A DNA stretch of 64,000 bases from Paracoccus sp. DMF-8. Its GTDB lineage: Bacteria; Pseudomonadota; Alphaproteobacteria; Rhodobacterales; Rhodobacteraceae. The stretch covers positions 62,001-126,000 of the forward strand of contig NZ_JARJHL010000018.1 of assembly GCF_029309835.1 (NCBI RefSeq). Reading direction: 5' to 3'. The translations under genes and the position numbers were made by a program. Below, piece by piece: positions 18,640 through 28,468 of this stretch (position 1 is its first letter; every line of letters starts with the position of its first letter). Below the pieces are notes generated by a model, which had not been told where the DNA came from, did no database searches, and worked only from the letters and a program-made list of their open reading frames with translations.

Positions 18640-18786
18640 TGTCAACGGCGGTGCAATATCCGGCCACGCGGCGGAGTAAAATCCGGCCACGCGGCGGTGA
18701 CCGGCGCCATGGCGCGCGCGCTTACCAGATAGCTGGCGCGTGCCACGGCGCATTGGCCCCTTGGGCCAAAACAGCACCATCTGATT

Positions 18787-19553
18787 TCAGGACTTTTGTT
18801 GCTGCTTTCGGGCAGTGCTGTTGGCGAGACGATAACTCTCGCCGTTCATCTCGAGGATGCTGACGTGATGGGTCAGCCTGTCGAGCAGTGCGCCGGTGAG
18901 GCGCTCGGAGCCGAAGGTCTCGGTCCATTCATCGAAGGGCAGATTGCTGGTAATCAAGGTCGCGCCGCGCTCGTAACGTTGCGAGATCAGCTCGAACAAC
19001 AACCCGGCGCCGGTCTTGGACAGCGGCACAAAGCCCAGTTCGTCGATGATCAGCAACTTGTAACCGGCCATTTGCTTCTGAAAGCGAAGCAGACGGCGCT
19101 CGTCGCGGGCCTCCATCATCTCACTGACCAGGCTCGCGGCGGTGGTGAAGCCCACGGAGAGCCCCTTCTGACAAGCCGCCAGTCCGAGGCCAAGGGCGAT
19201 ATGCGTCTTGCCCGTGCCACTTGGGCCGAGGGCAATGACGTTCTCGCGACGCTCGATCCATTCGCAGCGGGCCAGTTCCAGCACCTGCATCTTGTTGAGC
19301 TTCGGGATGGCCGCGAAGTCGAAGCTGTCCAGTGCTTTTGACCGCGGGGAATTCTGGCGGCCTTGATGCGGCGCTCGACCATCCGCCGCTCCCGGTCAAT
19401 CAGCTCCAGTTCGACGAGGCGGGCAAGGTAGCGGACATGGTCCATGCCTTCGGCCGCGCATTGCCGGGCCAGCTTCTGATGTTCGCGCAGGAATGTTGGC
19501 AGCTTCAGGGCCTTGAGGTGATGGGTGAGCAGGATTTCCGGGGCGTCGTTCAT
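18787..19553 (-). pseudogene. istB: IS21 helper ATPase IstB, one frameshift as read
   Basis: Frames from 19553 and 19290 join near 19337 to give the usual protein of about 255 residues. The N-terminal part has LKLPTFLREHQKLARQCA; the C-terminal part has Walker A LGPSGTGKTHIA, Walker B LLIIDELGF, LITSNLPFDEW and a final segment resembling LDRLTHHVSILEMNGESYR. IstB is a DnaA-like AAA+ protein that shapes target DNA for the transposase. The shift corresponds to one missing base. Its start overlaps the istA stop. Confidence 0.85.
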
Positions 19554-21047
19554 GCCGCGTCCTCTGCATCGCTCGACAGCAGCCGCATATAGGACCCGGG
19601 CCTGGTCTTATCGACTGTCGTCCGCGGCAGATAGGGATAGCAGTCCAGGTCCAGCCGGGGCGGACGGTGTTCAACACGGCAAAGCAGCAGGTGCTTTACG
19701 GCGTCAAAGCCGATCGCGCCCATCTGAAGCGCCTGCTTTACCGCGGCATGCAGGTCAGCCAGATCGAAGGTCTCGAGCAACCGCAGGACCTGGACGTATT
19801 CGCGTCGGCCATGCCGGTTCATGCGAGCTTCCATCAGCCGGCGCAACGTTGCGAACTCCTCGGGAAGCTCCCAACCTTGCAACGGCGCGGCCTGATCAAA
19901 TGCGTTGAGCTTCTGCTCCAGCAGCGGCAGGTAGTGGATCGGGTTGAAGATGAGTTCATCGCGATCCCAGCACCGGGGATGGCGGGCAATGACTTCGCCC
20001 CGACAGCCAATCACCACGTCATGGACATAAGCCCGGATCCAGACATCCTGATGGGCAAAGGCGACCGGCACCGAGTAGTCATTGGTCTTGTAGCGCACGA
20101 GCGATTGCGACGAGACGCGGCCGGTGTCCTGATCGCAGGCGTCAAAGGGTGAAGCAGGCAAGGATCGCATCTCTGCCAGATCGCGCTGCAGCCGCTCGCC
20201 GATCGTTTCGCCCTCACCGCGCAGGACATCCTGCTGGCGCTTGCGGCATTGCTCCTCCAGCCAGAGGTTGAACGCCTCCTGGGTCGCGAACTCGGGGAGC
20301 GGCACCATGAAGTTGCGGCGGCAATAGCCCACCGGGCCCCTCGACATTCCCCTTGTCGTTGCCTTTGCCGGGGCGGCCATAGCGATCCCGGATCAGGTAA
20401 TGGGATAGAAACCCGCTGAACAGGGCGGCCCGCTTGCGGGTGCCATCGGGCAGGATCTTCGCCACCAGGCACCGGTCGTTGTCATAGACAATCGACTGGG
20501 GGACCGCCCCAAAGAAGGCAGATGCGTGGATATGGCCGTCCACCAGTGCCTCGGCCACAGCCGCCGGATAGGCGCGGACGTAACAGGCGTCGCTGTGCGG
20601 CAGATCCAGAACAAAGAAGTGGGCCTTCTGCTCGACACCGCCGATCCTGACCATCGCCTCGCCGAAGTCAGCCTGCGCATGGCCCGGGGGATGCGCCAGC
20701 GGCACGAACACTTCCTCGCCCCGCCGTTCCCGCTCCCGAATGTAGTCCTTGATGATCGTGTAGCCGCCGGTGAACCCGCATTCGTCACGCAGCCGGTCGA
20801 ACACCCGCTTCGCGGTGTGCCGCTGCTTCCGCGGCATGGAGCGATCCGCCTCGAGCCAGCCCTCAATGATCGGGATAAAGGGATCAAGCTTCGGCCGCCT
20901 GACCTCGGCCGTCCGCCGGTAGCCCGGTGGCACCGAGAACGTCATCATCTTCGCAACCGTATCACGGGAGATGTTGAAGGCCTTCGCCGCCTGACGCTGG
21001 CTCATGCCCGCCGCGCAGGCCTGGCGAACCCTGAGATATAGTTCCAC
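19550..21047 (-). pseudogene. istA: IS21 transposase IstA, one frameshift as read
   Basis: Frames from 21047 (GTG start) and 20380 join near 20340, in a C run at 20338-20341 with one base too many. The protein has about 498 residues, normal for IstA. MSQRQAAKAFNISRDTVAK is the helix-turn-helix; PPGHAQADFGEA carries the first catalytic aspartate and SIVYDNDRCLVAKI the second; GKGNDKGNVEG holds the glutamate. The C-terminal Mu-type beta-barrel region includes YKTNDYSVPVAFAHQ. It cuts and joins the IS ends. Confidence 0.85.
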
Positions 21048-21167
21048 GCTGAAAATCCTCCCGCCCTCCCTGCTGTCGCAGAAAGGGAAAAGGTGGACGA
21101 CTTTTACGCCGCCCGCAGCAGCTCCATGCCGCCGCTTCCGTGGCCTAATTTCTCACCGCCGTTCTCA

Positions 21168-21175
21168 CCCGGCGG
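21168..21175. repeat. IS21 target-site duplication, right copy
   Basis: This second copy of CCCGGCGG directly follows the right IS21 terminus. Confidence 0.85.
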
Positions 21176-21550
21176 CGTCCAGGGCGGCCCAAAGACGCCA
21201 TTCCTGCCCACCAGTTGCCTCGAAGCAAACCAGCGCTCTCGGTTCAAGGGCGAGTTGAGCGACTTGCAAGTGACCTTCAACCTTGTTCGGCAAGCGCACG
21301 CGCTTGCCGTCTGGCAGACAGTAAATATCCAGCCAATCGCGGCTGACGTCTATGCCGATGATCCGACCCCATGATACCGTGTTCATGCTCTCTTCCTTCT
21401 GCTCCGCGGTCCTCGGTGGCCGCATTCAACTGTTCGAGACGATGAAGAGAGACGGTGCTGGCTCGCTAGGAAACGTGGTCATGCCACAAGGCTCAGACGC
21501 CAAACACCGCCCCGTCAGCCACCTCTGCCAAGGCGGCTGACGGGAGCAAG

Positions 21551-21925
21551 TTAGCAAACTAGAGATACAGAAGGGTCAGGATGCATAACAATAGATGACG
21601 ATTGCTGCGAGGGCGATGGCCGATCCTCGAGCGCCGCGCCTACCGCTGCGAGGGTTTCGCCGGGGGCATTCTCGAAGCTCGCGGCCCAGACCGGATCGGG
21701 GATACGCCCGATCTCGGATCCTGCCGGCCAGGCGATGGCGCGCGGGGCGAGCGACAGTTCGGTCAAGCGTTCGGCATTCAGCCGGTAGTGCAGACCGGAG
21801 CGCGGATCGGCGACTTCGAAGGGAAAAAACGTGGAACGGGTCCGATTAGCGCCAGTTTTCGGGGCAGCAGGCCGGACCAATCCGGCATGGCCAACGTTCA
21901 TGTGCTCGGTGTCAGATCCGGGCAT
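21551..21925 (-). pseudogene. Truncated paralogue of the AddB-like nuclease gene
   Basis: About 75 residues (FPFEVADPRSGLHYRLNAER onward to IPDPVWAASFENAPGETL and AALED) align without gaps to the first residues of the AddB-like protein at 10836, where the matching text is YPFLTADPHSGLHYRL and SPDPVWAESTANAPVETI. They are clearly homologous but not identical, so this is an independent family member, not a recent duplicate. After about 21610 the homology stops at the IS110 border and the frame ends in IS sequence. The fragment lies 23 bp after the SNF2 helicase gene on the same strand, so the lost AddB-like gene was the next member of that operon. Confidence 0.8.
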
Positions 21926-21948
21926 CTATTCCGGACCTGAACGCAGGA

Positions 21949-24900
21949 TCAGGCGGCGACTGGCGGTGGCGCCAGCCGGATCAACAGTTTTTCCCGCATC
22001 GTCTCATCCATGTCGGCGGCGTCGAGCATCGCCAGCAGGTCCGACTGCCGGCTGCCCGAAAGCGAGGCGAGTAGAAAGCCGTCGCGCGGAGAAGCGACCC
22101 CACCCGCTGCGCATCCCGCGACAAGGGCGGCACGGGCAGCACGGTCTCGATTTCCACCGGGTTCGGTGCATCTCCGGTGTAGAGCCAATGTGGCCGTAGC
22201 CCCCGGCGAGATGTGCCGCGTTCGGTCACTTCCTTTTCCGCAGCAGCCAGCATAGCCGGCCATGCAGCCCCGTCTGCTTCCCGTGCCGCAGAATCATGAT
22301 TGGCCGCGATGTTTAGACGCACGGCATGGTTCATGTAACGCTGCACCCGCCCTTCGCGCTGTTCCATATCGACCGGGTTGCCGGGCAGGTTCCAGTGCCA
22401 GAGCCGATGACAATAAGGATGGAAATCGAGCCCCTCCTGCCCAACCGAAGTCGAGGCGAGCACGAAGGGGCGGAAGGGCGAGTTGAAGGCATCGCGTAGG
22501 CTGTCGATGCGCAGGCCCGTTGCACCGCCCTCTTCGCCCGTGTCGCGGGTGGCGTTTGCCGAAAAGCGGGCGGCCAGATGGGAGGCCATGCGGCGCGGGG
22601 CCCGTCCTTCGTCGGTGAAAGGATCGTGCAGGGTGATTGGCGCGGTGCGCAGGCCGATCGTTTCACGCAGGCGGCGCGCGACGGCATGGTGAACCGGTTC
22701 GCCGTCCTCCATGCCGGGCCCCATGGCACCGCCGGTGACGTTGAAGACATATTCGTCGAGAACAGCCTGCAGATCATGTTCCGCGCAGTAGTCGAGGACG
22801 CGAGACCAGGCGAGGCTGCGATTGCCGCCAGAGACGAGAAGCGGCTCGACCTCACGGTGATTGAACATGGTGCGGAAGCCCATCGCCACCTGCGCGGCCA
22901 TGAAGCCCAGCTCGTAACGCTGCAGGTTGATACTGCGTTCGAAGGCGCGCAGCAGGCAGGTCGCAGGGCTGCCAAGCGCGATCCGTGCGAGCAGGCGAAT
23001 TGCGGTCGGACTTGCGGGTGTCGAAGACAGGTCGCACTCCGTCGCCACGATGTCATTGTAACAACGAAGAGCGGCACCTCCATCGTCCTTGGCTGACCCT
23101 GATTTCAATCCGCGGCGCACCGAGCCGAGCCAGTCAGGTTCCTGCCGATCAAGTTCTGCCAGCAGCAGCCAGGGTGACTCTTCCCCGGAAGACGGCAGAG
23201 CGAGATCTGCGAGTGCTGCGCTGATCCGACGCTCGGCTTCGTCAAGCATCTGAGCGGAAGAGATCACACCCCGTTCACGCCATATCGCCAGAGGATCCAC
23301 GGTCCGGGCAAGGAAAGCCGACGGGTAGAGAAGCAGCATCGTCGACATGCCCGTGCTTGACGCCTCCTTTTCGGTGGGGAGCCGCAGCGGCGCTGTGTAT
23401 TTCTTGGCTGGCCGCTCTGTCACCCCATGCTCGAGACGAAGCTTGCGCTCCGCTTCGTAGGACACTAGTGCCGCGACGGCTTCAGGGACCATCTGCCAGT
23501 CGGAAAAGATCAGCGTCTTGGTCAGCCCGCGCCCGCCCGCGAGATAGGGCAACGCAGGCGGTAGCCAGAGGCGGCGGTGCAGATCCGTCTGGCCCAGAAC
23601 CTCCTCCATCAAGGCGCGCATCCGGCCATTGCCCGCCGGGATCGCCTCGAAACGGCGCCGCTTGTCGTCCGGCACCATCGCTCCCTTGCCGAGCACGGCG
23701 AAACTCGCGCGATCAGGATGCGCCCTCAGCCTCCGGGTCAGGTCGTATTCGTTCATGAAGCTGAACAGATAGGGCGCAGACTTCCAGTAATCGGCCCGAT
23801 CATTGCCACCGATCCTGCTCGCAACGTCATGCACGGCGCGCGCCTGACGAAGATCGTTTTCCTCGACAGGGACCGGCAGGACACGGCGCCGGATACCCGC
23901 ATCGCCGGTATCGGTCGATACCCGCTCGGTCCGGCTCATCACGCAGCGCAGTCGGTCCTCGACCGCGCGTTTCGCCGGGCCCGCCGCCGGATCCAGCCCA
24001 GCCCCAAATGCGCGAAGGTGGCTGCGGAAGTGGCGCATCTCCTCCCGCAGACCGGTGACGACGTTGCGCCCTTCTGCGCCATAGAGGACGGCGATGGTCT
24101 CGAGGAAGTCGGCGTGATGATCGCCGGCCTCTGCATCCTCTCCTGACAGGGTGAGCATTTTGTAGGGGGTCGCTGAGAGGAACAGGACATGGGCGCCGTC
24201 CGCTTCGGCCTGAAGGAAGCGGCGCATCAGGACCTGAGCCTCGCTGTCGCCTTCGGTGAAAAGGTTACGGAAGCGCTGGAACTCGTCGAAGATCACCAGC
24301 TTCGGCCGCAGCGAGGTCAGTGCATGGCGACCAAGCCGTAGCAGCAACTCACGCACGATCGGATTGCGCTGCCAGCTGTCTTCCAGATCCGCGGTCCGGA
24401 CGCGTTCCTCCATGCCGTCAGCCAGCAGGATGTCGGCGACGGCATCGCAATCCGCGAGCCAGTCGGCGGGCTGCGCGAAATCGACATGGCGCTCCCATCT
24501 GGCAGGCTCGCGCACCGGGCGACGCAGCAGGTTATCAAGCCGAGTCCCATCAAGGCGCCACTGAAGCAGCTTGCGCACCAGTGCCCGTTCATGAGCGAGC
24601 CCCAGGCCCGCGGCCTTGTCGAAAGCTCGTGCCAGGCGTCAGGGCGATGAAGTTCGCGCCATCGGTCCGCAGCTTCGTCGATCCGTCACAAAGCAGCGAC
24701 AGGCGTGTGGCGCGAACCTCTGTCTCTTGCAGAATGTTCAACAGCCGCAGATTCTGACGCGCGATGGCGCCGTTCGAGCAGACGTAGACGATGTCGGCCC
24801 GCTCCTCCGGTGCCAGTCGCGACAGGACATGGGCAACCACACCCTGCGCAACGCGCGTTTTTCCCAGGCCCACCTCGTCCGCAACGAGGAAGCGCGACAC

Positions 24901-24990
24901 CCCGGCATCGAAACGGCTCATCGCATAGTCGACCGTGGCCCGCTGGAAGGGTTTCAAGCCCGCGAGAAGCGGCTGTGGATCAAAACTCAT
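21949..24990 (-). pseudogene. SNF2-type superfamily 2 helicase, two frameshifts as read
   Basis: Three frames join into about 1013 residues: 24990-24620, 24620-22085 and 22085-21949. The start at 24990 (MSFDPQPLLAGLKPFQRATV) overlaps the stop of the preceding gene by 4 bp. Motif I is VADEVGLGKTRVAQ, the DEXX box is VIFDEFQRFRNL, motif III is FLSATPYKML, and motifs V-VI are GQEGLDFHPYCHRLWHWNLP and QREGRVQRY. This is a Snf2/RapA-like DNA translocase with a long insertion between the two RecA folds. One shift is an extra A in AAA at 24622-24624; the other, near 22085, compensates it. It probably works with the adjacent PLD nuclease and the lost AddB-like protein. Confidence 0.78.
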
Positions 24991-26786
24991 GCCACTTTCC
25001 TCCCGCGACGCTTCGGCCCGATGGCCGCTTTGAACTCTGCCCAGAGCCTTAGAAATGCGGCCATCGTCTCTTCCTTCTCGTCGAGCTTCATCAGCCCCAC
25101 CACCCGGTCCAGATCCTTGATCCGGGCAGCGCCATCCTCCGAGAGATAGGCAGCGAGCAGGGTTTCCAGGACAGGTGGTGCGGGCGCCCGTGACTGGCCC
25201 GAGGCGGCACCGTCCGCGGTGGCGCGCATCATCCCGTCGATATCGGGCTGGCGTTCGAGCATGGCCGCGACGAAGGCCAGAAGTTGCTCGGGCGTCTTGA
25301 CCATGTCGGACAGCAAAGCCTCTAGCCGAGCATCGCCGGCCGGAAGGCCCTCGGCGTCTATCTTGGTCACAAAGGCCGCAGTCGCCCCGTCCGGCCCTGA
25401 CAGATCGAACTGGACGAAGGTCGTCGCATTCGCGAGGCTCACGGAGGTCAGGCTCCAAGGACCCTCACCCGAAATCTGGACGGGGTCCGTCTGGGTCACG
25501 AGCCGGGCAGAGACAGAAAAGATGCCAGGCAGAGGCGGCAGGGTCATCGCCAGACTGACGGTCAAGCGCTCTTCGACAGGGGCGAAGGTTAGCTCTGGCC
25601 GCGCCGCGAAGATCGCATGACGCGCATCGCGCACTGCGCGGTCGAAATCGCGGGCAGCCTTCTCCTCGCTCTGCAGCTCACGCGGCGTCCAATCTTGCAT
25701 TAGAGGGCCAAGGCCTTCCTCGCCGAGGATGCCAGGGTTCCCGTCACCCCCGATACCGCCAACAGTCGCCGTCTCGCCCCGAAGTGTCACGAAGATCTCG
25801 ACATTCCGGGGGCCATTCGCCCCGAGGCCGGCGGCCGTCGCATTGCCGGACCCCAGCGTGATCCGAGTCTGGTCGCCCTCCTCGACGATGAACAGCTTGG
25901 CATGGAGGCCCGCGCGATCCTCGGGCGTCGCCACGGCTTCGGGATCGGGTTCTGGAAGGCCATGATCGCCGAGGGTCAGGCAGCGCACAGGCCGCGTCGA
26001 GAGCCCTGCCAGCCAGTCGTCGCAGGCGACGAGCGCGCAGATGCGCCCAGGCTCCAGCATTGCCAGTCCACCATCGTCGCAGAAGGGTGAGATCACCGCC
26101 ATCCGGCCCGCACCCGGACGCCAGAGGGCTCGGGTTTCGGGATAATGTGCGTGGAAAAGTGGACGCGCGAAACCGGGGATGTTTTCCCATTTCACGTGGT
26201 CAAGCCCGTCACGCAGCCCCTTCAACGGCTTGGTGCGACGAAACCCCAGCCAGTCGACCAGCCCGACCAGTGGCGCATTCACTTGCTGCCGTTTGTCCTG
26301 CTCCTCTCCCTCAAGCCGCAATGCCACGTCCCGAGATCGGTCGCGGGTCAGATTGCGCGACATGATGATCAGGCGCTGGCGCATGGGTCCCCCGGCCTCG
26401 GGGGCGAAGCGCAGGAGCCAGAGCTTGGGGTGGAAGCTCGCCCCCTTCGGCGGCGCGATCTCGGTGACCATGCCTTCGAGCAGGGTGACAAGCGGCGTGC
26501 GTTTGCCGCCGGGGGCGTGGATGTTGCCCGCCTCGACACAGATCGCGACGCGATCCTCTAGGCGCCGCATCGCGGCAAGCGCCGCGAGAGGGCTTGCCAA
26601 CAGCTCGTCGCGCTGGACCCCGCTGCGCAGAGCCAGCGAAACGGGCACGGTGAGCGCGGTCAGAAAATCCATGGAGAAGGTCGTGCCTAGGGCTGCTTCC
26701 AGACGGTAACCTTCGGGCGGCGTCAGCGCTTCGCCGAAGTCGACACGATGGGACAGGGCGAAGGTCGTATCGGACTGCCGGCTCAT
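24987..26786 (-). CDS. Phospholipase D-like nuclease
   Basis: A 599-residue protein with two HxK motifs. The first is ASFHPKLWLLRF, followed by IIMSRNLTRDRS; the second is AGLHAKLFIVEEG, followed by TLGSGNATAAGL. These are the paired half-sites of the PLD superfamily, where two histidines and two lysines form one active centre for phosphodiester cleavage. The last 250 residues match nothing I know. The gene overlaps its upstream neighbour (DUF6361) and its downstream neighbour (helicase) by 4 bp each, so the three proteins are made together. In DISARM a PLD protein also accompanies a helicase, but the other partners differ. A DNA-cleaving role is likely. Confidence 0.8.
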   Translation of the reverse strand: MSRQSDTTFALSHRVDFGEALTPPEGYRLEAALGTTFSMDFLTALTVPVSLALRSGVQRDELLASPLAALAAMRRLEDRVAICVEAGNIHAPGGKRTPLVTLLEGMVTEIAPPKGASFHPKLWLLRFAPEAGGPMRQRLIIMSRNLTRDRSRDVALRLEGEEQDKRQQVNAPLVGLVDWLGFRRTKPLKGLRDGLDHVKWENIPGFARPLFHAHYPETRALWRPGAGRMAVISPFCDDGGLAMLEPGRICALVACDDWLAGLSTRPVRCLTLGDHGLPEPDPEAVATPEDRAGLHAKLFIVEEGDQTRITLGSGNATAAGLGANGPRNVEIFVTLRGETATVGGIGGDGNPGILGEEGLGPLMQDWTPRELQSEEKAARDFDRAVRDARHAIFAARPELTFAPVEERLTVSLAMTLPPLPGIFSVSARLVTQTDPVQISGEGPWSLTSVSLANATTFVQFDLSGPDGATAAFVTKIDAEGLPAGDARLEALLSDMVKTPEQLLAFVAAMLERQPDIDGMMRATADGAASGQSRAPAPPVLETLLAAYLSEDGAARIKDLDRVVGLMKLDEKEETMAAFLRLWAEFKAAIGPKRRGRKVA

Positions 26787-27904
26787 GCTGCGGCCGCCAT
26801 GTCATCGAGATATCGGCGCACCAACGGCCAGCGGAACGCCATCTTCTGCCCCCCGGAATTCCCACTCCATACGTAATCCTGCGGAGAGAACCGCAGCCGC
26901 GCTCTGCTCACCCCCTTCATCTGAACCTCCCGCCGTGCGATCAGCGCCTGCGCCTCCTGGCTGAAGGGATCGGCCATCACCGCGATCCAGTCATTGATGA
27001 AACGGAATGTGAGGATGTTCGGCGTGAAGCCGACCAGTCCGCGATCCTCCATCAGAGGCGCGATGAGGTCCTCTGCTGTGGTGGCGAGAGGAGACCGAGC
27101 GGCGGCGTGCCAGACTTCGAGACTTTCTCGATAGTCGCCCTCGGCATCCGACGCGCTGAAATGTTTGGACAGCATGAGGTTATAGAGCAGCGATGCCCCG
27201 TGCATCGTATCTGCGAAGGCCAGGGCATGGTTGAGTTGACGACGGATCGCCGCGGGCAGATCGGGGGTGGACGGAACAGCCTCAAGCTCGGTGATGGCAG
27301 CCAGATCGCGCGCCTTCGGCATGAGATGCCCGAGCAGCGTGCCCCCTGGCCGGAGCGCTACGCAGCGATCAGCTATCCATTCAGCTTCCTCGCCCGTCAG
27401 AGCGAAGCCGCGATCATCGTCCTCGTCGATCTTGGGGGCATCCGACCAGCAGTCTTCGCCGCGCGCCATCCGATCCAGCGTTTGTCCGATTCCGACACGC
27501 GCAAGCGCAGGACGACGCACGCCCCAGACGCCCAGACCTGTCCAGTAGACGGCACTTGGCATCCGCTTCAGCCGCACGCCGGCCTCTGCCCCGATCAGAA
27601 GCTTTGTATCGGCCTGCGGCTGACCCTGCATCCTCGCGATGAAATCGGCCTCTGCCCTGCGCAGGGCGGCCTGCCGATCGCCCTTGTTCAGGTCCAGACG
27701 ACGGAAGAGTTGCGGAAGAAAAAGAAAGTAGCGAAGCCGCGTCTGGATCGTGCTGGTCCCGGGAAACAGAAGATCCGAAAATCCGTCGCGGATCGCCCCT
27801 AGCCCGAGTTCATCCCGCGCTTCGCTCGCGCTCAGCGCACCAATCAGCGTCTGAACAGCATCCGCCTCAGCTCTGCCGAACGACACCCAACCCAATGCCG
27901 ACAC
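26783..27904 (-). CDS. DUF6361 family protein
   Basis: A 373-residue protein with the DUF6361 hallmark at its start: LGWVSFGRAEADAV, ELGLGAIRDGFSDLLFPG and TSTIQTRLRYFLFLPQLF. No enzymatic motif is visible; it is helical, with a conserved YLFLP-like segment. It is the first gene of the minus-strand DUF6361-PLD-helicase-AddB' operon, and its stop overlaps the PLD start. DUF6361 genes are, from memory, often found next to PLD proteins and helicases in islands. The function is unknown; a sensor or structural subunit would fit. Confidence 0.78.
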   Translation of the reverse strand: MSALGWVSFGRAEADAVQTLIGALSASEARDELGLGAIRDGFSDLLFPGTSTIQTRLRYFLFLPQLFRRLDLNKGDRQAALRRAEADFIARMQGQPQADTKLLIGAEAGVRLKRMPSAVYWTGLGVWGVRRPALARVGIGQTLDRMARGEDCWSDAPKIDEDDDRGFALTGEEAEWIADRCVALRPGGTLLGHLMPKARDLAAITELEAVPSTPDLPAAIRRQLNHALAFADTMHGASLLYNLMLSKHFSASDAEGDYRESLEVWHAAARSPLATTAEDLIAPLMEDRGLVGFTPNILTFRFINDWIAVMADPFSQEAQALIARREVQMKGVSRARLRFSPQDYVWSGNSGGQKMAFRWPLVRRYLDDMAAAA

Positions 27905-28185
27905 TCTTGACTTCCCTTGTTACCGCTTCGGCCAGCTCTGGCCAAGACCATTGAATTTACGCACGGATTTGAAAATCGTAGTGCGTTCTATATCCTTGCC
28001 GCAACGCCAGATTGCCGATCTAAGAGTTCCGACTGCAGCTGTTACCGCCAAGTGACAGTCGGATCGTGCCCAGTATCTGCTTTTCACAAGTTGGCCGCGG
28101 TGGGTGTCAGTTTCGGACACCCAGAGTTGCCTTGGACTTGCACCGGACAGACTACTGCTCTCCCATGATCGCATCAAGCAGTTCA
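27905..28185. other. Non-coding remnant before DUF6361 operon
   Basis: I see no gene in these 281 bp. The upstream region of the DUF6361 operon must include its promoter, but I cannot place convincing -35 and -10 boxes. Confidence 0.4.
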
Positions 28186-28414
28186 TAAAGGCGGCCAGCC
28201 GGTATCGCCGCTCGATCCGTCCTAGAATTTCTAGACTGATGGCGGCGCGCGGCAGTTTCCCCCGGCGGCCCCAACTGATCAGCGTGCTGCGATTCACGCC
28301 GTCTTCGGGCCGGACGATGGCGTCGTAAAGATGATAGGTCGTCTCACCATATCGGCTCGCGTGCAGCTTCAGGGCGGCACCGAAAGTATCCGGTTCGTCC
28401 CATGTCGTGAACAG
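28186..28414 (-). pseudogene. Remnant resembling the N-terminal part of a long recombinase
   Basis: Read on the minus strand from about 28414 this stretch gives EPLFTTWDEPDTFGAALKLH, then GETTYHLYDAIVRPEDGVNR, STLISWGRRGKLPR and LEILGRIERRYRL. From memory this resembles the N-terminal domain of very long tyrosine recombinases found in alphaproteobacterial islands. A stop lies directly upstream and homology fades after 28186. The assignment is tentative. Confidence 0.35.
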
Positions 28415-28468
28415 CGGCTCGCACCATCAAACCGTGGGATCAAACATGGATGGCCGGTTGCCGCATAA

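Larger units (their letters stand above)
18640..21167 (-). mobile_element. IS21-family insertion sequence (2528 bp)
   Basis: The left end reads TGTCAACGGCGGTGCAATAT and the inverse of the right end reads TGAGAACGGCGGTGAGAAAT, an imperfect terminal inverted repeat beginning with TG. Near the left end CCGGCCACGCGGCGG occurs twice (from 18660), the multiple terminal repeats typical of IS21. It is flanked by an 8-bp direct repeat CCCGGCGG (18632-18639 and 21168-21175), the target duplication. Inside are istA and istB, on the minus strand with a 4-bp overlap. Both carry one frameshift as read, so the copy may be inactive unless these are sequencing errors. Confidence 0.88.
17891..21386 (-). pseudogene. 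IS110-family transposase, split by IS21
   Basis: The N-terminal part reads from 21386 to about 21168: RIIGIDVSRDWLDIYCLPDG carries the first catalytic aspartate of the RuvC-like DEDD domain, and LVCFEATGG the glutamate. The C-terminal part reads from about 18639 to 17891: KTDRIDAELIARFM supplies the last two aspartates, and ILRSVPGIGPVASTMLIAE is the transposase_20 domain. Removing the IS21 element and one copy of its 8-bp target duplication joins ALDAAG to IATRQLPP without a frameshift, giving about 320 residues, normal for the family. The insertion is therefore recent relative to IS110 decay. Confidence 0.85.
17880..21600 (-). mobile_element. IS110-family insertion sequence, interrupted by IS21
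   Basis: The element is defined by the two halves of one IS110-type transposase on either side of an IS21-type element. Its ends are approximate: the left border lies between the transposase stop (17891) and the truncated integrase, the right border near 21600 where AddB-like homology stops. Its two flanks carry different truncated genes, so the insertion was accompanied or followed by a deletion or rearrangement. Confidence 0.65.

Noticed and set aside
18660..18695. Direct repeat of CCGGCCACGCGGCGG taken for a CRISPR or integrase site
   Set aside because: There are only two copies and they lie inside the IS21 terminus, where multiple terminal repeats are normal.
21949..27904. Assignment of the DUF6361-PLD-helicase operon to DISARM
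   Set aside because: PLD and helicase components are shared in type only; the DUF1998 helicase partner, DrmB and a methyltransferase are not present.
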